Of a stretch of 64,000 bases of DNA, positions 1-13,100 are shown in pieces. A program made the translations under genes and the position numbers. The DNA comes from Aristolochia californica. Taxonomy: Eukaryota > Streptophyta > Magnoliopsida > Piperales > Aristolochiaceae. Numbering within the stretch: position 1 is the stretch's first letter; every line of letters begins with the position of its first letter. The stretch spans positions 15,619,237 through 15,683,236 of the forward strand of contig JARWKL010000009.1 of the NCBI GenBank assembly GCA_029961685.1. The letters are read 5' to 3'. Under the pieces are notes generated by a model, which saw only the letters and a program-made list of their open reading frames with translations, ran no database searches and had not been told where the DNA came from.

Positions 1-641
1 GGAATTTGATAAGAAAGCGATTTTTCTACACATGCTTTAAAAAATGGATATGCATGGCTCGAAACATGTTAAAGTTGCAAATGACCCATGGATCCAAACC
101 TTTCAAAAAGAATAAAAAACTTCTCATTAAATTCTCAAGTGAACGTGCGGTGGGATATTTAACCGAGTCAAACAAGCCATTATTTTGCCCATTAACAAAA
201 AGCTGACCTAGCGATCATTGATCATTGTAAACTGATTTATCATGCGTAACGGGCCACATTTTTTTAAGGAATGACTTTTGGGTTGGGATTCAACACTCAG
301 TTTAAAATTCCCTCGCCTCCCCTTTTGCCGACGATTGCAAAACCTGATATATAAAGACTAAAACGAGTTTTAAATCCCTATAAAATTACACAAACATTTT
401 GGAAATATGTCTCTCCATATTTGTGCATTGTGCATTTCCATTTTAGATGTGTACATTTTTCTTAAATCAAAACTTGAGTTTTCACTTTTTCCTTCATCTC
501 GTAGACAAAAAACAGAATAGAAGACAACGAAATGAAAATTTTAGACTCTGTGTACGGAGAAAATTTAAAGCAATAACAAACGTAAGTAAAGAAAATTTAT
601 TCACACACCCCAAATGAAGAAAAAAGTTTTCTCATCCAAGT
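1..641 (+). repeat. Partial left-edge monomer M0 (type A')
   Basis: This is a monomer lacking about its first 36 bases because the window starts inside it. It matches 1356-1996 and 2711-3351 by eye, including AAAGCGATTT, TTTTGCCGACG, ATATGTCTCTCC and the GAAGACAACG variant. It shows that the array extends beyond the left edge. Confidence 0.95.
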
Positions 642-890
642 TTGGGAAATTCCACTAGTTCAGCAACCCCAATAGGTTGGAATTTGATAAGAAAGAGATT
701 TTTCTACACATGCTTTAAAAAATGGATATGCATGGCTCGAAACATGTTAAAGTTGCAAATGACCCATGGATCCAAACCTTTCAAAAAGAATAAAAAACTT
801 CTCATTAAATTCTCAAGTGAACGTGCGGTGGGATATTTAACCGAGTCAAACAAGCCATTATTTTTCCCAATAACAAAAAGCTGACCTAGC

Positions 891-904
891 GATCATTGAT
901 CATT
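891..904 (+). repeat. Doubled heptamer GATCATT inside the monomer
   Basis: GATCATT is immediately repeated (891-897 and 898-904), and the overlap forms the palindrome TGATCA. The pair is present in most monomers. Type C copies have a one-base deletion that turns the first unit into GTCATT (for example near 6988 and 9697), and some copies have GATCATTCATCATT (for example near 5633). It is a small internal landmark, and any protein-binding role is speculation. Confidence 0.6.
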
Positions 905-1025
905 GTAAACTGATTTATCATGCGTAACGGGCCACATTTTTTTAAGGAATGACTTTTGGGTTGGGATTCAACACTCAGTTTAAAATTCCCTCGCCTCCCC
1001 TTTTCCCGACGATTGCAAAACCTGA

Positions 1026-1033
1026 TATATAAA
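1026..1033 (+). promoter_or_regulatory. TATA-like box kept in nearly every monomer (M1 copy shown)
   Basis: TATATAAA followed by GACTAAAACGAG matches the eukaryotic TATA consensus and sits about 384 bp after the phase point in almost every copy. Variants keep the core: CTAATATATAAAG in M14, M19, M22 and M26; CACTATATATAAAG at the first monomer of each X block; CATGATATATAAAG in M86-M87 and M91-M92. In an AT-rich satellite such a string may be incidental. No downstream gene is present, so at most it could support transcription of the satellite itself. Confidence 0.25.
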
Positions 1034-1037
1034 GACT

Positions 1038-1049
1038 AAAACGAGTTTT
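1038..1049. repeat. Short inverted repeat AAAACGAGTTTT
   Basis: Perfect five-base arms (AAAAC and GTTTT) around GA, lying directly after the TATA-like box. It is retained in nearly all copies; M17 has AAAACGAATTTT near 11878 and M31 has AAAACAAGTTTT near 21357. The arms are too short and AT-rich to claim a functional hairpin. Confidence 0.4.
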
Positions 1050-4028
1050 AAATCCCTAAAAATTACACAAACTTTTTGGAAATATCTCTCTCCATATTTG
1101 TGCATTGTGCATTTCCATTTTAGATGTGTACATTTTTCTTAAATCAAAACTTGAGTTTTCACTTTTTCCTTCATCTCGTAGACAAAAAACAGAATAGATG
1201 ACAACGAAATGAAAATTTTAGACTCTGTGTACGGAGAAAATTTAAAGCAATAACAAACGTAAGTAAAGAAAATTTATTCACACACCACAAATGAAGAAAA
1301 AAATTTTCTCATCCAAGTTTGGGAAATTCCACTAGTTCAGCAACCTCAATAGGTTGGAATTTGATAAGAAAGCGATTTTTCTACACATGCTTTAAAAAAT
1401 GGATATGCATGGCTCGAAACATGTTAAAGTTGCAAATGACCCATGGATCCAAACCTTTCAAAAAGAATAAAAAACTTCTCATTAAATTCTCAAGTGAACG
1501 TGCGGTGGGATATTTAACCGAGTCAAACAAGCCATTATTTTGCCCATTAACAAAAAGCTGACCTAGCGATCATTGATCATTGTAAACTGATTTATCATGC
1601 GTAACGGGCCACATTTTTTTAAGGAATGACTTTTGGGTTGGGATTCAACACTCAGTTTAAAATTCCCTCGCCTCCCCTTTTGCCGACGATTGCAAAACCT
1701 GATATATAAAGACTAAAACGAGTTTTAAATCCCTATAAAATTACACAAACATTTTGGAAATATGTCTCTCCATATTTGTGCATTGTGCATTTCCATTTTA
1801 GATGTGTACATTTTTCTTAAATCAAAACTTGAGTTTTCACTTTTTCCTTCATCTCGTAGACAAAAAACAGAATAGAAGACAACGAAATGAAAATTTTAGA
1901 CTCTGTGTACGGAGAAAATTTAAAGCAATAACAAACGTAAGTAAAGAAAATTTATTCACACACCCCAAATGAAGAAAAAAGTTTTCTCATCCAAGTTTGG
2001 GAAATTCCACTAGTTCAGCAACCCCAATAGGTTGGAATTTGATAAGAAAGAGATTTTTCTACACATGCTTTAAAAAATGGATATGCATGGCTCGAAACAT
2101 GTTAAAGTTGCAAATGACCCATGGATCCAAACCTTTCAAAAAGAATAAAAAACTTCTCATTAAATTCTCAAGTGAACGTGCGGTGGGATATTTAACCGAG
2201 TCAAACAAGCCATTATTTTTCCCAATAACAAAAAGCTGACCTAGCGATCATTGATCATTGTAAACTGATTTATCATGCGTAACGGGCCACATTTTTTTAA
2301 GGAATGACTTTTGGGTTGGGATTCAACACTCAGTTTAAAATTCCCTCGCCTCCCCTTTTCCCGACGATTGCAAAACCTGATATATAAAGACTAAAACGAG
2401 TTTTAAATCCCTAAAAATTACACAAACTTTTTGGAAATATCTCTCTCCATATTTGTGCATTGTGCATTTCCATTTTAGATGTGTACATTTTTCTTAAATC
2501 AAAACTTGAGTTTTCACTTTTTCCTTCATCTCGTAGACAAAAAACAGAATAGATGACAACGAAATGAAAATTTTAGACTCTGTGTACGGAGAAAATTTAA
2601 AGCAATAACAAACGTAAGTAAAGAAAATTTATTCACACACCACAAATGAAGAAAAAAATTTTCTCATCCAAGTTTGGGAAATTCCACTAGTTCAGCAACC
2701 TCAATAGGTTGGAATTTGATAAGAAAGCGATTTTTCTACACATGCTTTAAAAAATGGATATGCATGGCTCGAAACATGTTAAAGTTGCAAATGACCCATG
2801 GATCCAAACCTTTCAAAAAGAATAAAAAACTTCTCATTAAATTCTCAAGTGAACGTGCGGTGGGATATTTAACCGAGTCAAACAAGCCATTATTTTGCCC
2901 ATTAACAAAAAGCTGACCTAGCGATCATTGATCATTGTAAACTGATTTATCATGCGTAACGGGCCACATTTTTTTAAGGAATGACTTTTGGGTTGGGATT
3001 CAACACTCAGTTTAAAATTCCCTCGCCTCCCCTTTTGCCGACGATTGCAAAACCTGATATATAAAGACTAAAACGAGTTTTAAATCCCTATAAAATTACA
3101 CAAACATTTTGGAAATATGTCTCTCCATATTTGTGCATTGTGCATTTCCATTTTAGATGTGTACATTTTTCTTAAATCAAAACTTGAGTTTTCACTTTTT
3201 CCTTCATCTCGTAGACAAAAAACAGAATAGAAGACAACGAAATGAAAATTTTAGACTCTGTGTACGGAGAAAATTTAAAGCAATAACAAACGTAAGTAAA
3301 GAAAATTTATTCACACACCCCAAATGAAGAAAAAAGTTTTCTCATCCAAGTTTGGGAAATTCCACTAGTTCAGCAACCCCAATAGGTTGGAATTTGATAA
3401 GAAAGAGATTTTTCTACACATGCTTTAAAAAATGGATATGCATGGCTCGAAACATGTTAAAGTTGCAAATGACCCATGGATCCAAACCTTTCAAAAAGAA
3501 TAAAAAACTTCTCATTAAATTCTCAAGTGAACGTGCGGTGGGATATTTAACCGAGTCAAACAAGCCATTATTTTGCCCATTAACAAAAAGCTGACCTAGC
3601 GATCATTGATCATTGTAAACTGATTTATCATGCATAACGGGCCACATTTTTTTAAGGAATGACTTTTGGGTTGGGATTCAACACTCAGTTTAAAATTCCC
3701 TCGCCTCCCCTTTTCCCGACGATTGCAAAACCTGATATATAAAGACTAAAACGAGTTTTAAATCCCTAAAAATTACACAAACATTTTGGAAATATCTCTC
3801 TCCATATTTGTGCATTGTGCATTTCCATTTTAGATGTGTACATTTTTCTTAAATCAAAACTTGAGTTTTCACTTTTTCCTTCATCTCGTAGACAAAAAAC
3901 AGAATAGATGACAACGAAATGAAAATTTTAGACTCTGTGTACGGAGAAAATTTAAATCAATTACAAACGTAAGTAAAGAAAATTTATTCACACACCACAA
4001 ATGAAGAAAAAAGTTTTCTCATCCAAGT

Positions 4029-4705
4029 TTGGGAAATTCCACTAGTTCAGCAACCCCAATAGGTTGGAATTTGATAAGAAAGAGATTTTTCTACACATGC
4101 TTTAAAAAATGGATATGCATGGCTCGAAACATGTTAAAGATGCAAATGACCCATGGATCCAAACCTTTCAAAAAGAATAAAAAACTTCTCATTAAATTCT
4201 CAAGTGAACGTGCGGTGGGATATTTAACCGAGTCAAATCAGCCATTATTTTACCCATTAACGAAAAGCTGACCTAGCGATCATTGATCATTGTAAACTGA
4301 TTTATCATGCGTAACGGGCCACATTTTTTTAAGCAATGACTTTTGTGTTGGGATACAAAACTCAGTTTAAAATTCCCTCGCCTCCCCTTTTCCCGACGAT
4401 TGCAAAACCTGATATATAAAGACTAAAACGAGTTTTAAATCCCTAAAAATTACACAAACTTTTTGGAAATATTTCTCTCCATATTTGTGCATTGTGCATT
4501 TCCATTTTAGATGTGTACATTTTTCTTAAATCAAAACTTGAGTTTTCACTTTTTCCTTCATCTCGTAGACAAAAAACAGAATAGATGACAACGAAACGAA
4601 AATTTCAGACTCTGTGTATGGAGAAAATTTAAAGCAACAACAAACGTAAGTAAATAAAATTTATTCACACACCAAAAATAAAGAAAAAAGTTTCTTCATC
4701 CAAGT
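4029..4705 (+). repeat. Type D monomer M6
   Basis: Distinctive haplotype: TTAAAGATGCAAATG, CAAATCAGCCATTATTTTAC, AACGAAAAGC, AAGCAATGACTTTTGTG and GGGATACAAAACTCAG. The only other monomers with this combination are M39 (26376) and M41 (27731), about 22 kb away. Its tail (AATTTCAGACTC, AACAACAAACG, CACACCAAAAATAAAG) is of the kind that follows type C monomers in the next section. Confidence 0.85.
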
Positions 4706-7700
4706 TTGGGAAATTCCACTAGTTCAGCAACCCCAATAGGTTGGAATTTGATAAGAAAGAGATTTTTCTACACATGCTTTAAAAAATGGATATGCATGGC
4801 TCGAAACATGTTAAAGTTGCAAATGACCCATGGATCCAAACCTTTCAAAAAGAATAAAAAACTTCTCATTAAATTCTCAAGTGAACGTGCGGTGGGATAT
4901 TTAACCGAGTCAAACAAGCCATTATTTTGCCCATTAACAAAAAGCTGACCTAGCGATCATTCATCATTGTAAACTGATTTATCATGCGTAACGGGCCACA
5001 TTTTTGTAAGGAATGACTTTTGGGTTGGGATTCAACACTCAGTTTAAAATTCCCTCGCCTCCCCTTTTCCCGACGATTGCAAAACCTGATATATAAAGAG
5101 TAAAACGAGTTTTAAATCCCTATAAAATTACACAAACATTTTGGAAATATGTCTCTCCAGATTTGTGCATTGTGCATTTCCATTTTAGATGTGTACATTT
5201 TTCTTAAATCAAAACTTGAGTTTTCACTTTTTCCTTCATCTCGTAGACAAAAAACAGAATAGATGACAACGAAATGAAAATTTTAGACTCTGTGTACGGA
5301 GAAAATTTAAAGCAATAACAAACGTAAGTAAAGAAAATTTATTCACACACCCCAAATGAAGAAAAAAGTTTTCTCATCCAAGTTTGGGAAATTCCACTAG
5401 TTCAGCAACCCCAATAGGTTGGAATTTGATAAGAAAGAGATTTTTCTACACATGCTTTAAAAAATGGATATGCATGGCTCGAAACATGTTAAAGTTGCAA
5501 ATGACCCATGGATCCAAACCTTTCAAAAAGAATAAAAAGCTTCTCATTAAATTCTCAAGTGAACGTGCGGTGGGATATTTAACCGAGTCAAACAAGCCAT
5601 TATTTTGCCCATTAACAAAAAGCTGACCTAGCGATCATTCATCATTGTAAACTGATTTATCATGCGTAACGGGCCACATTTTTGTAAGGAATGACTTTTG
5701 GGTTGGGATTCAACACTCAGTTTAAAATTCCCTCGCCTCCCCTTTTCCCGACGATTGCAAAACCTGATATATAAAGACTAAAACGAGTTTTAAATCCCTA
5801 TAAAATTACACAAACATTTTGGAAATATGTCTCTCCATATTTGTGCATTGTGCATTTCCATTTTAGATGTGGACATTTTTCTTAAATCAAAACTTGAGTT
5901 TTCACTTTTTCCTTCATCTCGTAGACAAAAAACAGAATAGATGACAACGAAATGAAAATTTTAGACTCTGTGTACGGAGAAAATTTAAAGCAATAACAAA
6001 CGTAAGTAAAGAAAATTTATTCACACACCCCAAATGAAGAAAAAAGTTTTCTCATCCAAGTTTGGGAAATTCCACTAGTTCAGCAACCCCAATAGGTTGG
6101 AATTTGATAAGAAAGAGATTTTTCTACACATGCTTTAAAAAAAGGATATGTATGGCTCGAAACATGTTAAAGTTGCAAATGACCCATGGATCCAAACCTT
6201 TCAAAAAGAATAAAAAACTTCTCATTAAATTCACAAGTGAACGTGCGGTGGGATATTTAACCGAGTCAAACAAGCCATTATTTTTCCCAATAACAAAAAG
6301 CTGACCTAGCGATCATTGATCATTGTAAACTGATTTATCATGCGTAACGGGCCACATTTTTTTAAGGAATGACTTTTGGGTTGGGATTCAACACTCAGTT
6401 TAAAATTCCCTCGCCTCCCCTTTTCCCGACGATTGCAAAACCTGATATATAAAGACTAAAACGAGTTTTAAATCCCTAAAAATTACACAAACTTTTTGGA
6501 AATATCTCTCTCCATATTTGTGCATTGTGCATTTCCATTTTAGATGTGTACATTTTTCTTAAATCAAAACTTTAGTTTTCACTTTTTCCTTTATCTCGTA
6601 GACAAAAAACATAATAGATGACAACGAAATGAAAATTTTAGACTCTGTGTACGGAGAAAATTTAAAGCAATAACAAACGTAAGTAAAGAAAATTTATTCA
6701 CACACCACAAATGAAGAAAAAAGTTTTCTCATCCAAGTTTGGGAAATTCCACTAGTTCAGCAACCCCAATAGGTTGGAATTTGATAAGAAAGAGATTTTT
6801 CTACACATGCTTTAAAAAATGGATATGCATGGCTCGAAACATGTTAAAGTTGCAAATGACCCATGGATCCAAACCTTTCAAAAAGAATAAAAAACTTCTC
6901 ATTAAATTCTCAAGTGAACGTGCGGTGGGATATTTAACCGAGTCAAACCAGCCATTATTTTGCCCATTAACGAAAAGCTGACCTAGCGTCATTGATCATT
7001 GTAAACTGATTTATCATGCGTAACTGGCCACATTTTTTTAAGGAATGACTTTTGGGTTGGGATTCAACACTCAGTTTAAAATTCCCTCGCCTCCCCTTTT
7101 GCCGACGATTGCAAAACCTGATATATAAAGACTAAAACGAGTTTTAAACCCCTATAAAATTACACAAACTTTTTGGAAATATTTCTCTCCATATTTGTGC
7201 ATTGTGCATTTCCATTTTAGATGTGTACATTTTTCTTAAATCAAAACTTGAGTTTTCACTTTTTCCTTCATCTCGTAGACAAAAAACAGAATAGATGACA
7301 ACGAAACGAAAATTTCAGACTCTGTGTATGGAGAAAATTTAAAGCAACAACAAACGTAAGTAAATAAAATTTATTCACACACCAAAAATAAAGAAAAAAG
7401 TTTCTTCATCCAAGTTTGGGAAATTCCACTAGTTCAGCAACCCCAATAGGTTGGAATTTGATAAGAAAGAGATTTTTCTACACATGCTTTAAAAAATGGA
7501 TATGCATGGCTCGAAACATGTTAAAGTTGCAAATGACCCATGGATCCAAACCTTTCAAAAAGAATAAAAAACTTCTCATTAAATTCTCAAGTGAACGTGC
7601 GGTGGGATATTTAACCGAGTCAAACAAGCCATTATTTTGCCCATTAACAAAAAGCTGACCTAGCGATCATTCATCATTGTAAACTGATTTATCATGCGTA

Positions 7701-10124
7701 ACGGGCCACATTTTTGTAAGGAATGACTTTTGGGTTGGGATTCAACACTCAGTTTAAAATTCCCTCGCCTCCCCTTTTCCCGACGATTGCAAAACCTGAT
7801 ATATAAAGACTAAAACGAGTTTTAAATCCCTATAAAATTACACAAACATTTTGGAAATATGTCTCTCCAGATTTGTGCATTGTGCATTTCCATTTTAGAT
7901 GTGTACATTTTTCTTAAATCAAAACTTGAGTTTTCACTTTTTCCTTCATCTCGTAGACAAAAAACAGAATAGATGACAACGAAATGAAAATTTTAGACTC
8001 TGTGTACGGAGAAAATTTAAAGCAATAACAAACGTAAGTAAAGAAAATTTATTCACACACCCCAAATGAAGAAAAAAGTTTTCTCATCCAAGTTTGGGAA
8101 ATTCCACTAGTTCAGCAACCCCAATAGGTTGGAATTTGATAAGAAAGAGATTTTTCTACACATGCTTTAAAAAATGGATATGCATGGCTCGAAACATGTT
8201 AAAGTTCCAAATGACCCTTGGATCCAAACCTTTCATAAAGAATAAAATACTTCTCATTAAATTCTCAAGTGAACGTGCGGTGGGATATTTAACCGAGTCA
8301 AACAAGCCATTATTTTTCCCAATAACAAAAAGCGGACCTAGCGATCATTGATCATTGTAAACTGATTTATCATGCGTAACGGGCCACATTTTTTTAAGGA
8401 ATGACTTTTGGGTTGGGATTCAACACTCAGTTTAAAATTCCCTCGCCTCCCCTTTTCCCGACGATTGCAAAACCTGATATATAAAGACTAAAACGAGTTT
8501 TAAATCCCTAAAAATTACACAAACTTTTTGGAAATATCTCTCTCCATATTTGTGCATTGTGCATTTCCATTTTAGATGTGTACATTTTTCTTAAATCAAA
8601 ACTTTAGTTTTCACTTTTTCCTTCATCTCGTAGACAAAAAACAGAATAGATGACAACGAAATGAAAATTTTAGACTCTGTGTACGGAGAAAATTTAAAGC
8701 AATCACAAACGTAAGTAAAGAAAATTTATTCACACACCACAAATGAAGAAAAAAGTTTTCTCATCCAAGTTTGGGAAATTCCACTAGTTCAGCAACCCCA
8801 ATAGGTTGGAATTTGATAAGAAAGAGATTTTTCTACACATGCTTTAAAAAATGGATATGCATGGCTCGAAACATGTTAAAGTTGCAAATGACCCATGGAT
8901 CCAAACCTTTCAAAAAGAATAAAAAACTTCTCATTAAATTCTCAAGTGAACGTGCGGTGGGATATTTAACCGAGTCAAACAAGCCATTATTTTTCCCAAT
9001 AACAAAAAGCTGACCTAGCGATCATTGATCATTGTAAACTGATTTATCATGCGTAACGGGCCACATTTTTTTAAGGAATGACTTTTGGGTTGGGATTCAA
9101 CACTCAGTTTAAAATTCCCTCGCCTCCCCTTTTCCCGACGATTGCAAAACCTGATATATAAAGACTAAAACGAGTTTTAAATCCCTAAAAATTACACAAA
9201 CTTTTTGGAAATATCTCTCTCCATATTTGTGCATTGTGCATTTCCATTTTAGATGTGTACATTTTTCTTAAATCAAAACTTTAGTTTTCACTTTTTCCTT
9301 CATCTCGTTGACAAAAAACAGAATAGATGACAACGAAATCAAAATTTTAGACTCTGTGTACGGAGAAAATTTAAAGCAATAACAAACGTAAGTAAAGAAA
9401 ATTTATTCACACACCACAAATGAAGAAAAAAGTTTTCTCATCCAAGTTTGGGAAATTCCACTAGTTCAGCAACCCCAATAGGTTGGAATTTGATAAGAAA
9501 GAGATTTTTCTACACATGCTTTAAAAAATGGATATGCATGGCTCGAAACATGTTAAAGTTGCAAATGACCCATGGATCCAAACCTTTCAAAAAGAATAAA
9601 AAACTTCTCATTAAATTCTCAAGTGAACGTGCGGTGGGATATTTAACCGAGTCAAACCAGCCATTATTTTGCCCATTAACGAAAAGCTGACCTAGCGTCA
9701 TTGATCATTGTAAACTGATTTATCATGCGTAACTGGCCACATTTTTTTAAGGAATGACTTTTGGGTTGGGATTCAACACTCAGTTTAAAATTCCCTCGCC
9801 TCCCCTTTTCCCGACGATTGCAAAACCTAATATATAAAGACTAAAACGAGTTTTAAACCCCTATAAAATTACACAAACTTTTTGGAAATATTTCTCTCCA
9901 TATTTGTGCATTGTGCATTTCCATTTTAGATGTGTACATTTTTCTTAAATCAAAACTTGAGTTTTCACTTTTTCCTTCATCTCGTAGACAAAAAACAGAA
10001 TAGATGACAACGAAACGAAAATTTTAGACTCTGTGTATGGAGAAAATTTAAAGCAACAACAAACGTAAGTAAATAAAATTTATTCACACACCAAAAATAA
10101 AGAAAAAAGTTTCTTCATCCAAGT
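4706..10124 (+). repeat. Two successive four-monomer units M7-M10 and M11-M14
   Basis: M7-M10 (4706, 5384, 6062, 6739) run A, A, B, C; M11-M14 (7416, 8094, 8771, 9448) run A, B, B, C. The M6 tail plus M7 matches the M10 tail plus M11 closely (including AATTTCAGACTC near 4602 and 7312, and CTCTCCAGATTTG near 5153 and 7863), an offset of 2710 bp or four monomers. M12 is atypical: GTTCCAAATGACCCTTGG, CATAAAGAATAAAATAC, and AAGCGGACC in place of the usual AAGCTGACC, which removes the open frame's stop. Confidence 0.8.
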
Positions 10125-13100
10125 TTGGGAAATTCCACTAGTTCAGCAACCCCAATAGGTTGGAATTTGATAAGAAAGAGATTTTTCTACAAATGCTTTA
10201 AAAAATGGATATGCATGGCTCGAAACATGTTAAAGTTGCAAATGACCCATGGATCCAAACCTTTCAAAAAGAATAAAAAACTTCTCATTAAATTCTCAAG
10301 TGAACGTGCGGTGGGATATTTAACCGAGTCAAACAAGCCATTATTTTGCCCATTAACAAAAAGCTGACCTAGCGATCATTCATCATTGTAAACTGATTTA
10401 TCATGCGTAACGGGCCACATTTTTTTAAGGAATGACTTTTGGGTTGGGATTCAACACTCAGTTTAAAATTCCCTCGCCTCCCCTTTTCCCGACGATTGCA
10501 AAACCTGATATATAAAGACTAAAACGAGTTTTAAATCCCTATAAAATTACACAAACTTTTTGGAAATATCTCTCTCCATATTTGTGCATTGTGCATTTCC
10601 ATTTTAGATGTGTACATTTTTCTTAAATCAAAACTTGAGTTTTCACTTTTTCCTTCATCTCGTAGACAAAAAACAGAATAGATGACAACGAAATGAAAAT
10701 TTTAGACTCTGTGTACGGAGAAAATTTAAAGCAATAACAAACGTAAGTAAAGAAAATTTATTCACACACCACAAATGAAGAAAAAAATTTTCTCATCCAA
10801 GTTTGGGAAATTCCACTAGTTCAGCAACCCCAATAGGTTGGAATTTGATAAGAAAGAGATTTTTCTACACATGCTTTAAAAAATGGATATGCATGGCTCG
10901 AAACATGTTAAAGTTGCAAATGACCCATGGATCCAAACCTTTGAAAAAGAATAAAAAACTTCTCATTAAATTCTCAAGTGAACGTGCGGTGGGATATTTA
11001 ACCGAGTCAAACAAGCCATTATTTTGCCCATTAACAAAAAGCTGACCTAGCGATCATTGATCATTGTAAACTGATTTATCATGCGTAACGGGCCACATTT
11101 TTGTAAGGAATGACTTTTGGGTTGGGATTCAACACTCAGTTTAAAATTCCCTCGCCTCCCCTTTTCCCGACGATTGCAAAACCTGATATATAAAGACTAA
11201 AACGAGTTTTAAATCCCTATAAAATTACACAAACATTTTGGAAATATGTCTCTCCATATTTGTGCATTGTGCATTTCCATTTTAGATGTGTACATTTTTC
11301 TTAAATCAAAACTTGAGTTTTCACTTTTTCCTTCATCTCGTAGACAAAAAACAGAATAGATGACAACGAAATGAAAATTTTAGACTCTGTGTACGGAGAA
11401 AATTTAAAGCAATAACAAACGTAAGTAAAGAAAATTTATTCACACACCACAAATGAAGAAAAAAGTTTTCTCATCCAAGTTTGGGGAATTCCACTAGTTC
11501 AGCAACCCCAATAGGTTGGAATTTGATAAGAAAGAGATTTTTCTACACATGCTTTAAAAAATGGATATGCATGGCTCGAAACATGTTAAAGTTGCAAATG
11601 ACCCATGGATCCAAACCTTTCAAAAAGAATAAAAAACTTCTCATTAAATTCTCAAGTGAACGTGCGGTGGGATATTTAACCGAGTCAAACAAGCCATTAT
11701 TTTTCCCAATAACAAAAAGCTGACCTAGCGATCATTGATCATTGTAAACTGATTTATCATGCGTAACGGGCCACATTTTTTTACGGAATGACTTTTGGGT
11801 TGGGATTCAACACTCAGTTTAAAATTCCCTCGCCTCCCCTTTTCTCGACGATTGCAAAACCTGATATATAAAGACTAAAACGAATTTTAAATCCCTAAAA
11901 ATTACACAAACTTTTTGGAAATATCTCTCTCCATATTTGTGGATTGTGCATTTCCATTTTAGATGTGTACATTTTTCTTAAATCAAAACTTTAGTTTTCA
12001 CTTTTTCCTTCATCTCGTAGACAAAAAACAGAATAGATGACAACGAAATGAAAATTTTAGACTCTGTGTACGGAGAAAATTTAAAGCAATAACAAACGTA
12101 AGTAAAGAAAATTTATTCACACACCACAAATGAAGAAAAAAGTTTTCTCATCCAAGTTTGGGAAATTCCACTAGTTCAGCAACCCCAATAGTTTGGAATT
12201 TGATAAGAAAGAGATTTTTCTACACATGCTTTAAAAAATGGATATGCATGGCTCGAAACATGTTAAAGTTGCAAATGACCCATGGATCCAATCCTTTGAA
12301 AAAGAATAAAAAACTTCTCATTAAATTCTCAAGTGAACGTGCGGTGGGATATTTAACCGAGTCAAACAAGCTATTATTTATCCCATTAACAAAAAGCTGA
12401 CCTAGCGATCATTGATCATTGTAAACTGATTTATCATGCGTAACGGGCCACATTTTTTTAAGGAATGACTTTTGGGTTGGGATTCAACACTCAGTTTAAA
12501 ATTCCCTCGCCTCCCCTTTTCCCGACGATTGCAAAACCTGATATATAAAGACTAAAACGAGTTTTAAAACCCTATAAAATTACACAAACATTTTGGAAAT
12601 ATGTCTCTCCATATTTTTGCATTGTGCATTTCCATTTTAGATGTGTACATTTTTCTTAAATCAAAACTTGAGTTTTCACTTTTTCCTTCATCTCGTGGAC
12701 CAAAAACAGAATAGATGACAACGAAATGAAAATTTTAGACTCTGTGTACGGAGAAAATTTAAAGCAATAACAAACGTAAGTAAAGAAAATTTATTCACAC
12801 ACCACAAATGAAGAAAAAAGTTTTCTCATCCAAGTTTAGGAAATTCCACTAGTTCAGCAACCCCAATAGGTTGGAATTTGATAAGAAAGAGATTTTTCTA
12901 CACATGCTTTAAAAAATGGATATGCATGGCTCGAAACATGTTAAAGTTGCAAACGACCCATGGATCCAAACCTTTCAAAAAGAATAAAAAACTTCTCATT
13001 AAATTCTCAAGTGAACGTGCGGTGGGATATTTAACCGAGTCAAACAAGCCATTATTTTTCCCAATAACAAAAAGCTGACCTAGCGATCATTGATCATTGT

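Larger units (their letters stand above)
642..1318 (+). repeat. Reference monomer (M1, 677 bp, type B)
   Basis: Chosen as the first complete unit. Landmarks kept in most copies: ACTAGT 654-659; ATGCAT 728-733; the palindrome AACATGTT 741-748; overlapping CCATGG and GGATCC at 764-773; the doubled heptamer GATCATT 891-904; TATATAAA 1026-1033; the inverted repeat AAAACGAGTTTT 1038-1049; the doubled TGCATT 1101-1113; and the imperfect palindrome ATGTGTACAT 1134-1143. Type B is marked by TTTTTCCCAATAAC near 859-872. I saw no convincing internal subrepeat that would make 677 bp a multiple of a shorter ancestral unit. Confidence 0.95.
1..3571 (+). repeat. 1355-bp dimeric higher-order repeat (A'/B), about 2.6 copies
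   Basis: Monomers alternate strictly. M0, M2 (1319) and M4 (2674) are type A': CAACCTCAATAGG (not visible in truncated M0), AAAGCGATTT, TTGCCGACG, CCCTATAAAATTAC and ATATGTCTCTCC. M1 (642) and M3 (1997) are type B: AAAGAGATTT, TTTTTCCCAATAAC, CCCTAAAAATTAC and ATATCTCTCTCC. I saw no difference between 642-1996 and 1997-3351, which points to very recent dimer amplification. The pattern breaks within M5 (3352), which starts as type B but switches to type A near 3571. Confidence 0.9.

Noticed and set aside
642..884. 80-codon open reading frame on the + strand, repeated in most monomers
   Set aside because: It starts at TTG, has no ATG until about codon 31, no recognisable domain, and is broken by stops and frameshifts shared between right-domain copies. 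Its regular presence follows from the array being homogenised.
642..1318. CENP-B box in the monomer
   Set aside because: I looked for the TTCGNNNNANNCGGG pattern on both strands; the nearest strings (around AACGAAACG and GTAACGGGCC) do not fit it.
6801..6992. 63-codon minus-strand open frame, recurring in type C monomers
   Set aside because: It lies antisense to the recurrent + strand frame and gains its start only because the type C deletion (AGCGTCATT) creates an ATG on that strand. It is a by-product of one satellite variant.
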